8,462 bases of DNA from Kiritimatiellia bacterium (lineage in GTDB: Bacteria; Verrucomicrobiota; Kiritimatiellia; RFP12; UBA1067), in NCBI GenBank assembly GCA_017405115.1, contig JAFRBA010000090.1, forward strand, positions 1 through 8,462, given 5' to 3'. How positions within the stretch are numbered: position 1 is the stretch's first letter; every line of letters starts with the position of its first letter. Below, piece after piece: positions 1-6,724 of this stretch. The notes beneath the pieces were generated by a model that did not search any database, had not been told where the DNA came from, and saw only the letters and a program-made list of their open reading frames with translations. A program made the position numbers and the translations under genes.

Positions 1-2
1 AC

Positions 3-956
3 AGTACGGCGAATGTGGCAACCGTTTCATTCAGTTATACTGCAGGAGGAAGCTCAGCATACTTCGCTAACTGGGGATGGTGGGGATACGGTTGGTCGGC
101 AACCGTCAATGCTGCCGAAGGATACACCATCACCAAATGCGTATTCTATGACGATCAAAATCGTACAGCAACAGACAGCGAAGCTCCCTTTGTAGTAGAA
201 ACCACAGAAGAGGATAAGACACCGAAAGTAAATGGCACACCCATTCTGGCATACACGTCTAAAGGTATAAAAAAGATTGAGGTGTATGGCTATGCCAATG
301 CCGTCGCCGTCACCAGCGTATCCCTCTCGCAGACCGAAGCCACGCTGAATATAGGTGAGACGCTGACGCTGACCGCCACCGTGACACCAGATGATGCTAC
401 CGACAAGACCGTGAAGTGGAGCGTCGGCGGAACCAACGCAGGCGCCGTGAAGCTCTATACGGATGAGACCTGCACCACCGAAGTCGGCACAGATGCCACC
501 TCCGCCCTCACCGTCTATGCCCTGGGCCTGTCGGCAGGAGAGGCCACCGTCACCGTCGCCAGCAACGCCGACGCGACGAAATCCGCCACCTGCACCGTCA
601 CCGTCAGCGTCCCTGCCTCCGCATACGAGACATGGGCGGCGGCGAACGGCGTCACGGGCGAGCTGGGCGACAAGGATGCGAACGGCATCTACAACGCGTT
701 CCGCTATGTGTTCGGACAGCCGACAGGCGATTTCGCGCTCATCGCCGACATCGACGTCGGCGAAAGTGAGGTCGTGATAACAACGCCGGCTGTAGCGAAC
801 AGCGATGGCGTTACGGTTTTGGTCGTGGAGTCCAGCGATCTCGCGGGCGAGACGGTCACCGACACGAAAGCTCTTGAGGCGGAGGGCCGCGCGGAGTTCA
901 CGAAGTCGGCCGAGACGCCGCGCTTCTACCGCCTCAAGGCGGTGGAGGCGGAATAA
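3..956 (+). CDS. Surface protein with Big_2 Ig-like domain, 5'-truncated by window edge
   Basis: The frame is open from nt 3 with no stop upstream, so the true start lies outside the window; 317 codons are visible. A Big_2 (bacterial Ig-like, group 2) domain spans about nt 309-608. It starts with VTSVSLSQTEATLNIGETLT, contains TVKWSV, and ends in the ATCTVTV strand. From about nt 624 there is a separate module, YETWAAANG followed by a D-x-N-G-x-x-N-A-F-R-Y-x-F-G stretch, ending in RFYRLKA. Such C-terminal modules are common in secreted proteins of Verrucomicrobiota and Kiritimatiellota (family knowledge). The first ~100 residues are aromatic- and Gly-rich and I do not recognise them. The role is probably extracellular or cell-surface binding; no catalytic motif is visible. 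Base composition changes sharply along the gene: 76 of 180 G/C at 121-300 against 41 of 60 at 541-600. The next gene begins 29 nt downstream without a terminator. Confidence 0.8.
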   Translation, partial: STANVATVSFSYTAGGSSAYFANWGWWGYGWSATVNAAEGYTITKCVFYDDQNRTATDSEAPFVVETTEEDKTPKVNGTPILAYTSKGIKKIEVYGYANAVAVTSVSLSQTEATLNIGETLTLTATVTPDDATDKTVKWSVGGTNAGAVKLYTDETCTTEVGTDATSALTVYALGLSAGEATVTVASNADATKSATCTVTVSVPASAYETWAAANGVTGELGDKDANGIYNAFRYVFGQPTGDFALIADIDVGESEVVITTPAVANSDGVTVLVVESSDLAGETVTDTKALEAEGRAEFTKSAETPRFYRLKAVEAE

Positions 957-985
957 GGGTTCCCTAAAAACAAGGAGGACAAAAC

Positions 986-1756
986 ATGGCGACAACAATA
1001 CTTGACGAATGGACGGGCTACGGGCTTGCCAACGGCGAGCACCTCGACTATTCGAAGGCGATTGCCGGGGCTTTGCACGGTCTCGACCCTGCGAAGGTTC
1101 CGGTTGGCGAGCAGGTTGCGGCGCTTGAGGCGCTTAACACGAAGTACACCGACTTCATCAACGAGTCGCGCAAGTTCGTCGATACGGCGGACATCACCAA
1201 GGCCGACGCGAAGCGCGATGCGCTGTTCATGGCAATCTACACGGCGGTGGACCACCTTGCGGCGATCGACGGCGACACGCCGCAGGATCTCGGGCGCAAG
1301 GCGCGAATCGTCCAGACGGTGAGCGGTGCGTACAATGGCGTGACGCGGCATTCGCTGCCGAAGGAGACCGAGGAGCTGCGCGGCTTCGGGTTCGACATGC
1401 AGAAGAACCCCGCGGCGGTCGAGGCGATCACGGTGCTCGGCATGCTGCCGTGGTTGAACGCGCTCATTGCGGCGAACGAGGAGCTGGACGAGCTGTACAA
1501 GCACCGCACGGGCGAGCGCGGCGACCGCGAGGCGTCTGCAGGCGGCGAGACGACGGCGAGCGTGCGCAAGGAGGCGTCCACCCTCATCGTCGAGATCGTC
1601 GCTCGGGTCAACGCGGCGCAGAGGCTCATTCCGTCGGCGGAGCTGGAGGGCGCGGTCACGGCGCTAATGGGCGTTATCAGCCAGTACAGACTCGTCGCCT
1701 CGCAGCACACCGCGAAAAGGGAGAAGCCGGAACCGGGGCCTGAAGCCGCCTCGTGA
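986..1756 (+). CDS. DUF6261-like protein of unknown function
   Basis: The protein has 256 residues. The start is fixed by a strong ribosome site AAGGAGG at 972-978, 7 nt before ATG. The layout recalls the DUF6261 family known mainly from Bacteroidota. It has an early L-A-N-G-E-H motif (about residues 14-19), a D-x-x-K-A-D-A-K-R-D segment in the first third, an A....T.SGAYNGVTR-type helix, a middle ET.EL.GFG segment with a W-L-N-A-L helix, then R........I.....RVNA near the end. It is predicted to be mostly alpha-helical and soluble, with no signal peptide or membrane segment. The C-terminal tail (KREKPEPGPEAAS) is charged and probably disordered. No function is known for the family. It lies 29 nt after the Ig-like protein and is closed by the terminator at 1782-1816, so the two may share a transcript. 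The family call is from memory of its pattern and is not certain. Confidence 0.75.
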   Translation: MATTILDEWTGYGLANGEHLDYSKAIAGALHGLDPAKVPVGEQVAALEALNTKYTDFINESRKFVDTADITKADAKRDALFMAIYTAVDHLAAIDGDTPQDLGRKARIVQTVSGAYNGVTRHSLPKETEELRGFGFDMQKNPAAVEAITVLGMLPWLNALIAANEELDELYKHRTGERGDREASAGGETTASVRKEASTLIVEIVARVNAAQRLIPSAELEGAVTALMGVISQYRLVASQHTAKREKPEPGPEAAS

Positions 1757-1781
1757 ACGGGAATTAGACAAATCGGCGACG

Positions 1782-1816
1782 AAAACAGCCCCTGCGATTG
1801 ACGCGGGGGCTGTTTT
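1782..1816 (+). terminator. Intrinsic terminator hairpin after the DUF6261-like gene
   Basis: The arms AAAACAGCCCCTGCG (1782-1796) and CGCGGGGGCTGTTTT (1802-1816) pair over 15 positions with one non-Watson-Crick pair and a 5-nt loop. The 3' arm ends in TTTT and follows the stop codon by 25 nt, as expected for Rho-independent termination. The stem also matches the start of the repeat family that follows. Confidence 0.8.
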
Positions 1817-1819
1817 GTG

Positions 1820-1942
1820 TCAAAAGACGTCCCTGCAATTTGCGCGGCGGTTTTTTAATGTCAAAAAACGTCCTTTCAATTTGCGGGAGAGCTTTTCAAC
1901 CTTCAAAAGCGTCCCTGCAATTTGATTGGGTGCTTTTCGACG
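1820..1942. repeat. Three degenerate ~41-bp tandem repeats in the intergenic region
   Basis: The units start at 1820, 1861 and 1903. Each has the order TCAAAA, (A)CGTCCCTGCAATTTGCG or a variant, a G-rich stretch, then a T-run (TTTTTT or CTTTT). The A-run and T-run at the unit ends can pair, most clearly in the third unit (AAAAGC with GCTTTT). The terminator at 1782-1816 looks like a first, better-paired member, and CGTCACCTAATTTGCGGGA at 1983-2001 like a last, displaced fragment. No coding frame fits across the units. Together with the terminator and the hcp promoter this accounts for the whole gene-free stretch 1757-2079, except 1943-1982, where I see nothing specific. Confidence 0.75.
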
Positions 1943-2001
1943 GCGAAGCGGCATCCAGCATTATGTTCGGATGAAGAGACGGCGTCACCTAATTTGCGGG
2001 A

Positions 2002-2045
2002 ATGTTGGCGCACCAACATATTTCAGCAAACGGAAATGATATAAT
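2002..2045 (+). promoter_or_regulatory. hcp promoter with two adjacent operator dyads
   Basis: The -10 box TATAAT is at 2040-2045, so transcription should start near 2052, about 28 nt before the hcp ATG. Dyad 1 is ATGTTGGCG/CACCAACAT (2002-2019, one mismatched pair). Dyad 2 is ATTTCAG-CAAA-CGGAAAT (2020-2037, one mismatched pair). The expected -35 hexamer (CATATT at 2017-2022) does not resemble TTGACA. Dyad 1 is centred about 41.5 bp before the predicted start, the class II activator position for CRP/FNR proteins. The whole element recurs at 8156-8208. The regulator is not in the window; an HcpR-like protein is an inference from the target gene. Confidence 0.75.
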
Positions 2046-2079
2046 ACGCGCCGTCAACAAGCAAGAGGAGTCAAGATAC

Positions 2080-3675
2080 ATGGAAAGAACGATTAACGAA
2101 CAGAAGATGTTTTGCTGGCAATGCCAGGAGACTGCAGGAAACAAGGGCTGCACGGTATGCGGCGTGTGCGGCAAGACGGCTGACGTCGCTGCGTTGCAGG
2201 ATGAACTGGTCTATGAGACGAAGCGTCTCTCGCAAGTCACGACAGCGTTGCGCAAGGATGGCAAGCCGGTCGACAAGGATATCAACCACCTCGTGACGGT
2301 CAATCTCTTCATCACCATCACGAACGCGAATTTCGACGCCGATGCAATCAAGGCCGCGATAGCCAAGACGAAGACCATGCGGGGCAAATTAGCCACAAAG
2401 GACACAAAGAGCACAAAGGATATGGTCGGCGTTCTCGCGACCACCGACGAGGATATCCGCTCTTTGCGCGAGTTGATTACCTACGGTCTTAAGGGGCTTG
2501 CCGCCTACTCAAAACACGCGAATGCGCTCATGCAGGATGACGAGGATGTCGATGCGTTCATCCAACGCGCGTTGGCGGCGACGCTTGACGATTCGCTTTC
2601 GGTAAACGATCTCATCGCTCTTGCACTTGAAACCGGCAAGTTCGGCGTCGCGGGCATGGCGCTCCTCGACAAGGCGAACACATCCGCCTACGGCAACCCA
2701 GAGATCACGGAGGTCGATATCGGCGTTCGCGCGAATCCCGGCATTTTGATTTCAGGCCACGATCTGCGAGACCTTGAGATGCTGCTTGAGCAGACGGCCG
2801 GGGCGGGCGTCGATGTCTATACACATTCTGAGATGCTTCCGTCCCACTACTATCCGGCCTTCAAGAAGTATCCGCACTTCGCAGGCAACTACGGGAACGC
2901 GTGGTGGAAGCAGAAGGAGGAGTTCGAGAAGTTCAACGGCCCGATCCTTATGACGACGAACTGCGTCGTGCCGCCTGCCGCATCCTACAAGGACAGGCTT
3001 TGGACGACCGGCGCGGCGGGATTCCCAGGATGCCGCCATATCGACGGAGAATACGGCGAGCAAAAGGACTTCTCCGAGCTCATCGAGCAGGCGAAGAAAT
3101 GTCCGCCGCCGACGGGAATCGAATCCGGCAAGATCGTGGGCGGGTTCGCGCACGAACAGGTGTTCGCGCTTGCCGGGAAAGTCGTCGAGGCCGTGAAGTC
3201 GGGTGCGATCAGGAAGTTCGTGGTGATGGCGGGCTGCGATGGACGCCACAAGTCCCGCGACTACTATGCCGAGTTCGCCAAGGCATTGCCGAAGGATGTG
3301 GTGATTCTCACGGCGGGATGCGCAAAGTACAAGTACAACAAGCTGGATCTGGGCGACATCGGCGGCATTCCGCGCGTCCTCGATGCCGGACAGTGCAACG
3401 ACTCTTATTCGCTAGCGCTCATCGCACTGAGGCTCAAGGAGGTTTTCGGCCTTGACGACATCAACAAGCTGCCGCTCGCCTTCAACATCGCATGGTACGA
3501 GCAGAAGGCCGTCATCGTCCTGCTGGCGCTCCTTTACCTTGGCGTGAAGAACATCCATCTTGGCCCTACCCTCCCGGCGTTCCTCTCTTCGAACGTCGCC
3601 AAGGTGCTCGTCGAGAACTTCGGCATCGCCGGCATCGGATCGGTGGACGACGACATGAAACTCCTCGTCGGCTGA
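2080..3675 (+). CDS. hcp: Hybrid cluster protein (hydroxylamine reductase), class I
   Basis: The protein has 531 residues and is cytoplasmic. Hcp proteins carry a hybrid Fe-S-O cluster; they reduce hydroxylamine in vitro and are thought to act mainly on nitric oxide in nitrosative stress. The N-terminal cluster motif is C12-x2-C15-x8-C24-x5-C30, the class I spacing of anaerobes such as Desulfovibrio, with an extra C27. All hybrid-cluster ligands are visible: H227, E251, C295, C386 (the persulfide position), C414, C439, E474, and also K476. Their spacing equals that of the Desulfovibrio protein, apart from about 26 fewer residues between the N-terminal cluster and H227 and 3 fewer between C295 and C386. 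The start at 2080 is set by GAGGAG (2065-2070), 9 nt upstream. Earlier in-frame codons lie in the promoter, and ATG 2107 lacks a ribosome site. Residues 105-114 ([10 protein letters not shown]) are encoded by a 9-bp tandem repeat. It is first in an operon with the next two genes, 11 nt before the second. Confidence 0.97.
   Translation: MERTINEQKMFCWQCQETAGNKGCTVCGVCGKTADVAALQDELVYETKRLSQVTTALRKDGKPVDKDINHLVTVNLFITITNANFDADAIKAAIAKTKTMRGKLATKDTKSTKDMVGVLATTDEDIRSLRELITYGLKGLAAYSKHANALMQDDEDVDAFIQRALAATLDDSLSVNDLIALALETGKFGVAGMALLDKANTSAYGNPEITEVDIGVRANPGILISGHDLRDLEMLLEQTAGAGVDVYTHSEMLPSHYYPAFKKYPHFAGNYGNAWWKQKEEFEKFNGPILMTTNCVVPPAASYKDRLWTTGAAGFPGCRHIDGEYGEQKDFSELIEQAKKCPPPTGIESGKIVGGFAHEQVFALAGKVVEAVKSGAIRKFVVMAGCDGRHKSRDYYAEFAKALPKDVVILTAGCAKYKYNKLDLGDIGGIPRVLDAGQCNDSYSLALIALRLKEVFGLDDINKLPLAFNIAWYEQKAVIVLLALLYLGVKNIHLGPTLPAFLSSNVAKVLVENFGIAGIGSVDDDMKLLVG
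2394..2420 (+). repeat. Three 9-bp repeats (CACAAAGRR) inside hcp
   Basis: CACAAAGGA, CACAAAGAG and CACAAAGGA follow each other directly at 2394, 2403 and 2412, preceded by TTAGC. They are in frame and encode TKD-TKS-TKD in the hcp product. Similar CACAAAG arrays occur between genes in many environmental bacterial genomes (general knowledge). The site is in a segment between the N-terminal cluster domain and the SLREL helix, where Hcp proteins vary in length. Confidence 0.75.
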
Positions 3676-3686
3676 AAGGAGCTGAA

Positions 3687-4073
3687 ATGACGACACATGA
3701 AAGACAGGAATACGCCGCGCAGCTGAAGCGCGAGATGAACTGCTGCCAGGCGGTCGTGCGAGCCTTCGCCGATACGCTGGACATGCCGGCGGACAAACTC
3801 ATGCAGCTTTCCGCTGGATTCGGCTCCGGCATGGGGACGATGGAGGGAACCTGCGGTGCGCTTGCTGGGGCGATCGTGGTCGCGGGACTCCGTACTGGCG
3901 GGAATGACACTATGTCGTTGTCGCGCAAGATACTGCCACGCTTTAAGGAACTCTGCGGCGCGACGATCTGCCGCGACCTCAAGGGCATCGGAACAGGCAA
4001 GATCCTGTGCAGTTGCGAGAACTGCGTCCGCAACGCTGTCCTCGCGGCGGAAGAGGCGTTGGAGACAAAATAA
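3687..4073 (+). CDS. C_GCAxxG_C_C family redox protein
   Basis: This small cysteine-rich protein has 128 residues. The start follows the hcp stop by 11 nt, with AAAGGAG (3675-3681) 5 nt before ATG; the stop of hcp overlaps this ribosome site. Motifs in order are N18-C-C-Q-A-V-V, G44-F-G-S-G-M-G, C56-G-A-L-A-G (the CGAxxG signature, with Leu at the third variable place), C90-G-x-x-I-C95, and C108-S-C-E-N-C113 near the end. These match the C_GCAxxG_C_C family (Pfam PF09719/TIGR01909), which is thought to be redox-active or metal-binding but has no established reaction. No signal peptide or convincing transmembrane helix is visible; the Gly/Ala-rich stretch at residues 56-68 is the family core. 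Being between hcp and a dehydrogenase suggests an electron-transfer or redox-sensing accessory, which is inference. Confidence 0.9.
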   Translation: MTTHERQEYAAQLKREMNCCQAVVRAFADTLDMPADKLMQLSAGFGSGMGTMEGTCGALAGAIVVAGLRTGGNDTMSLSRKILPRFKELCGATICRDLKGIGTGKILCSCENCVRNAVLAAEEALETK

Positions 4074-4089
4074 CAAGGAGCATTGCACT

Positions 4090-5139
4090 ATGAAGAAGAT
4101 TGCGTTTTTCGACACGAAGCCGTATGACAAGGAGTCGTTCGACAAGCTGAACAACGGGCGGTACGAGATCAAGTATTTCGAGACGCGGCTGACGGCGGCG
4201 GCTCTGCCCCTCGCCGACGGATGCGACGCGGCATGCGCGTTCGTTAATGCCGAGATAGACCGTGCCGTGATCGAGGGGCTTGTGAAGCGTGGCATCAGGG
4301 TTCTCGCCATGCGGTGCGCGGGCTACAACAACGTCGATTTCAAGGCGGCATACGAAGCCGGGCTTACGGTCGTGCGCGTTCCGGCGTACTCGCCTTATGC
4401 CGTCGCTGAACACGCCGCCGCGTTGCTTCTGTCGCTCAATCGCCACATCCACAAGGCGGCGGCAAGGACGCGCGACTTCAACTTCTCGCTGGCTGGTCTC
4501 ACCGGCTTCGACCTCCACGGAAAGACGGTAGGCGTAATAGGCACAGGCAAGATCGGTCGCATCTTCGCAGACATCTGCAAGGGTTTCGGTATGCGCGTGC
4601 TCGCCTACGACGCATTTCCGAATCCGACGAGCGGACTCGAATACGTGACGCTCGACAAGCTCCTCGCGGAATCGGATGTCGTTTCGCTGCATTGTCCGCT
4701 TTTGCCCGATACGAAACACCTCATCAACGCCGATACGCTCGCCAAGGCGAAGCGCGGCTTCACGCTCATCAACACGTCGCGCGGCGGACTTGTCGATTCG
4801 GAGGCGTTGTTGGCGGCGTTGCGCGGCGGAACGGTCGGAGGCGCGGGGCTTGACGTCTATGAAGAGGAAAGCGAATGGTTCTACGAGGATCGTTCTGATG
4901 TGGCGCGCCAGAACAAGACGCTCTCGCTGCTTGTCTCGATGCCGAACGTGATCGTCACCTCGCACCAGGCGTTTCTCACGCATGAGGCGCTTGCCAACAT
5001 TGCCGAGACGACGCTCAAGAACCTTGACGACTACTTCTCCGGCGCACCGCTCGCCAATGAGATTTGCTACCGATGCCTCGGCACGGGCGGGGCGGCCAAG
5101 TCGAACTGTCCGCGCCGCGCAAACGGACGCTGCCACTGA
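4090..5139 (+). CDS. ldhA: D-lactate dehydrogenase (2-hydroxyacid dehydrogenase) with Cys-rich tail
   Basis: The protein has 349 residues, is cytoplasmic, and reduces pyruvate to D-lactate with NADH, re-oxidising NADH in fermentation. The Rossmann motif is G151-x-G153-x2-G156, with D174 as the expected NAD-selecting acid. The catalytic set is R231 (in NTSRGG), E260 and H292 (in SHQAFLT), each shifted by 3 from E. coli LdhA R234, E263 and H295. The DVYEEESEWFYEDRSD-type segment supports lactate dehydrogenase over other family members. The start at 4090 has AAGGAG (4075-4080) 9 nt upstream and lies 16 nt after the previous gene. The end is unusual: after the last helix the chain continues with C326-x2-C329-x10-C340-x7-C348 and a final His. 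This could bind zinc or an Fe-S centre or form disulfides. It is last in the hcp operon, followed by a terminator 5 nt on. Confidence 0.93.
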   Translation: MKKIAFFDTKPYDKESFDKLNNGRYEIKYFETRLTAAALPLADGCDAACAFVNAEIDRAVIEGLVKRGIRVLAMRCAGYNNVDFKAAYEAGLTVVRVPAYSPYAVAEHAAALLLSLNRHIHKAAARTRDFNFSLAGLTGFDLHGKTVGVIGTGKIGRIFADICKGFGMRVLAYDAFPNPTSGLEYVTLDKLLAESDVVSLHCPLLPDTKHLINADTLAKAKRGFTLINTSRGGLVDSEALLAALRGGTVGGAGLDVYEEESEWFYEDRSDVARQNKTLSLLVSMPNVIVTSHQAFLTHEALANIAETTLKNLDDYFSGAPLANEICYRCLGTGGAAKSNCPRRANGRCH

Positions 5140-5144
5140 CCAGA

Positions 5145-5186
5145 CGCGAAAAGCCCGTCACGGGGCGACGTGGCGGGTTTTTCGCG
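5145..5186. terminator. Probable bidirectional terminator between convergent operons
   Basis: CGCGAAAAGCCCG (5145-5157) pairs with CGGGTTTTTCGCG (5174-5186) over 13 positions with one G-T wobble. The loop holds a further CACG/CGTG pairing. A T-run lies in the 3' arm on either strand. It follows the dehydrogenase stop by 5 nt and lies downstream of the minus-strand cupin stop, so it can serve both directions. Between it and the cupin (5187-5294) I see only a 12-bp palindrome, GGGCGTACGCCC at 5284-5295, which touches the cupin stop codon. Confidence 0.8.
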
Positions 5187-5294
5187 CGAGGTGCGGGCGT
5201 GGGCGGTCAGGCGGCGCGGCGGAGGGTGAATCCCCGCGTCAAGCTCATGGTAATCAAATGCGTGGATCATGCCGACGTGGATCGGGCGTACGCC

Positions 5295-5672
5295 CTACTT
5301 GTGCCAGGGGGCCTTGTCGGGGCAGAGGGCGCCGTCGTTCGCCGTGAAGGCCTCGAGCGAGCCGCGCTTCGTCTGGATGCAGAGGTACTTGATGCCGCAG
5401 TCCGCCGCCGCGCGGATGGCGCGGTGGCCGGCGGGGTCGATGCGGAACCAGTCGCCCGCCACGAGCGGCACGACTTCGCCGTCGATGTAGAGTTCGCCAT
5501 TGCCGTCGAGGATGCCGTACAGCTCCTCGTTGGCCTTGTGCTCGTGGACGAAGGGAACAGCTCCGCCCGCCAGAAGCTCGTTGATCGAGACTTCGCAACC
5601 GGTCAGTTCCAGGGCGTCGTGCAGCTCCGTGCGCGGCGCATCGACAATGTTGATCTTCTTGTAGGTGCACAT
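5295..5672 (-). CDS. Small single-domain cupin protein
   Basis: The protein has 125 residues. It carries both cupin motifs with all metal ligands. Motif 1 is G-G-A-V-P-F-V-H43-E-H45-x3-E49, followed by the usual G-N-G-E-L-Y-I-D-G-E turn. Motif 2 is G73-D-W-F-R-I-D-P80-A-G-H83. It is therefore probably a metal-binding beta-barrel; the substrate cannot be told. It ends in CPDKAPWHK. I chose ATG 5672 because the minus strand carries AAGGAAGGA just upstream. The frame stays open to 5795, but that extension is Arg/Pro-rich, non-cupin and overlaps the flavoprotein. It is the last gene of the minus-strand operon, 14 nt after the flavoprotein stop. Cupins of this kind often sit with flavin reductases, but no joint reaction is established here. 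Confidence 0.9.
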   Translation of the reverse strand: MCTYKKINIVDAPRTELHDALELTGCEVSINELLAGGAVPFVHEHKANEELYGILDGNGELYIDGEVVPLVAGDWFRIDPAGHRAIRAAADCGIKYLCIQTKRGSLEAFTANDGALCPDKAPWHK

Positions 5673-5686
5673 GGCATCATCCTTCC

Positions 5687-6226
5687 TTATTTCATGCTGA
5701 ACCCGAGATCGTGGGCGCGCTGGACGAGGTCGGTGTCCTCGAGGGCGGCGGCGGTCGGACATTCGCCGGCTATGATGCGGCCCGCATCCTGCCAATGCAT
5801 CCAGTTGAGGATGCGTTCGTAGGTCGCCTCAATGCCGACCATGACGTCCTTTGCGGGACCTTCACAGGCGGCAATCAGCAGGCTGCGCTTGCCGCCGGTC
5901 ATCTGCGGGTTGACGCTGTACCAGCGGCTCACAACCGTCGCGAGCTGCGGCGAGAGCGCGAAGTAGTAGGTCGGGGCGCAGAGGACGACGACATCCGCCT
6001 CCAGCAGCCTCGGCACGAGGGCGGAGACGAAATCGTCCTTGAATACGCATTCGCGCTGACCGCAGCCGCACTGGTTGCAGCCGATGCAGGGGCGGACTTT
6101 CGCGGTCGCGCAGTTGAAGCGGAACACCTCGTGTCCCGCGGTCTGGGCACCTTCGGCGAAGGCCGTGGCGAGGGTGTTCGTCGTGCCTTTGGGGTGGGCA
6201 CTTCCGGTGAGGATCGTGATTTTCAT
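5687..6226 (-). CDS. Iron-sulfur flavoprotein / NADPH-dependent FMN reductase family
   Basis: The protein has 179 residues and a flavodoxin-like fold. GSAHPKGTTNT (residues 8-18) is the FMN-phosphate loop. A cluster motif C47-x2-C50-x2-C53-x6-C60 (with an extra C55), followed by KDDF, matches iron-sulfur flavoproteins. PTYYFALSP (85-93) is the flavin-ring loop. The C-terminal half has CEGPAKD and a conserved WMHWQDAG stretch. Such proteins pass electrons between a reduced ferredoxin or NAD(P)H and acceptors such as quinones, oxygen species or nitro compounds, with FMN and [4Fe-4S]; the acceptor here is unknown. The start at 6226 overlaps the upstream gene's stop in ATGA, and AAAGGA lies 9 nt before it. 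The frame runs on upstream to 6451 only because the neighbouring repeat is low-complexity in this frame. It is followed 14 nt later by the cupin. Confidence 0.9.
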   Translation of the reverse strand: MKITILTGSAHPKGTTNTLATAFAEGAQTAGHEVFRFNCATAKVRPCIGCNQCGCGQRECVFKDDFVSALVPRLLEADVVVLCAPTYYFALSPQLATVVSRWYSVNPQMTGGKRSLLIAACEGPAKDVMVGIEATYERILNWMHWQDAGRIIAGECPTAAALEDTDLVQRAHDLGFSMK

Positions 6227-6714
6227 TTGCTGGTTTCCTTTGTTGGCTGTGAAATGACCTTGACGAGGAGGCGGTCGAGTTCTTTCGTCTCGTCCGCCAT
6301 GAGGTTCTTCGTGATCTCCGCCGCCTCCGCCCAACGTTGTTCCTCTTCCACCCGACGACGTTGTTGTTCTTCCGCCCGACGACGTTGTTCTGCCGCCTCC
6401 GCCCGAAGTTGTTCCTCTTCCACCCGACGACGTTGTTGTTCTTCCACCCAAAGACGTTGTTCATTCGCGCGCATACGGTCTTCAAGAACGTGAGCATCTC
6501 GCTCTGCCTCCATAGCATTCTGTTGATGCCGTTGCGCGTCAAGAGAAGTGGCGTCTCCTACGTTAAATGCCTCTCGCCGTTCTTCATCTGCAAATCTGCG
6601 TGCTTTGAATACATCTACTTCGGAAGGATTTGGGTTGTTAGGGTCGTATGGCTTAAATTGCGCAAAGGATCTGCACGAGACTATTACAACACAGAGTAGA
6701 ACAATCGTTTTCAT
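6223..6714 (-). CDS. Exported coiled-coil protein with 8-residue repeats, possible lipoprotein
   Basis: The protein has 163 residues. The N-terminus is a short basic start (MK) and a hydrophobic run (IVLLCVVIV). Either I-V-S-C14 serves as a lipobox or signal peptidase I cuts after SFA (residue 18); the sequence does not decide. After a short D/N/P-rich linker, nearly all of residues 35-150 are charged Glu/Arg/Gln helix, predicted as a coiled coil. The core is built from 8-residue units such as EEQQRRRV, EEEQLRAE and AAEQRRRA, and a three-unit set is duplicated as a 72-bp DNA repeat. I recognise no family; it resembles TolA-like stalks only in composition. It starts 10 nt after the nuclease stop, with TAGGAAA upstream, and is translationally coupled by ATGA to the flavoprotein. 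A periplasmic or membrane-anchored spacer or scaffold is possible, but this is inference. Confidence 0.8.
   Translation of the reverse strand: MKTIVLLCVVIVSCRSFAQFKPYDPNNPNPSEVDVFKARRFADEERREAFNVGDATSLDAQRHQQNAMEAERDAHVLEDRMRANEQRLWVEEQQRRRVEEEQLRAEAAEQRRRAEEQQRRRVEEEQRWAEAAEITKNLMADETKELDRLLVKVISQPTKETSK
6318..6461 (-). repeat. 72-bp direct duplication coding the coiled-coil repeats
   Basis: Copies at 6318-6389 and 6390-6461 abut and are nearly identical over 72 bp, keeping the frame (24 residues). Each is made of related ~24-bp units ending in GACGACGTTGTT-like sequence. Differences cluster at the copy ends. The pattern suggests recent growth by slippage or unequal exchange, and unit number may vary among strains. 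Confidence 0.85.
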
Positions 6715-6724
6715 AACGGATTTC

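Noticed and set aside
54..998. Long antisense frame (314 codons) opposite the Ig-like protein
   Set aside because: Arg/Cys-rich translation without motifs. It mirrors the GC-rich coding strand, while the sense frame has clear domains.
1820..1942. CRISPR array
   Set aside because: The units are directly adjacent, diverged from one another and have no unique spacers; no cas genes are present.
2002..2079. In-frame N-terminal extension of hcp, matching a similar peptide ([11 protein letters not shown]) from 8158
   Set aside because: Both peptides are translations of the duplicated promoter element. The -10 box lies inside them, so they are upstream of the transcript start, and hcp has its own ribosome site before 2080.
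3856..4089. N-terminal extension of the lactate dehydrogenase
   Set aside because: It overlaps the C_GCAxxG_C_C gene out of frame and is Arg/Ala/Ser-rich; MKKIAFFDTKPYD at 4090 is the family's normal start with its own ribosome site.
3979..5136. Long antisense frame (385 codons) opposite the lactate dehydrogenase
   Set aside because: The sense frame has a full catalytic set; the antisense product is Arg/Val-rich with no recognisable domain.
5673..5795. N-terminal extension of the minus-strand cupin
   Set aside because: The extension is Arg/Pro-rich, overlaps the flavoprotein coding region, and a good ribosome site marks ATG 5672.
6227..6451. N-terminal extension of the flavoprotein rich in Gly, Ser and Thr
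   Set aside because: It is the coiled-coil repeat read in the wrong frame; ATGA coupling and AAAGGA mark ATG 6226.
6318..6461. CRISPR-like or non-coding satellite repeat
   Set aside because: The 72-bp period is a multiple of three and encodes a continuous coiled coil in a gene with start, signal sequence and operon coupling.
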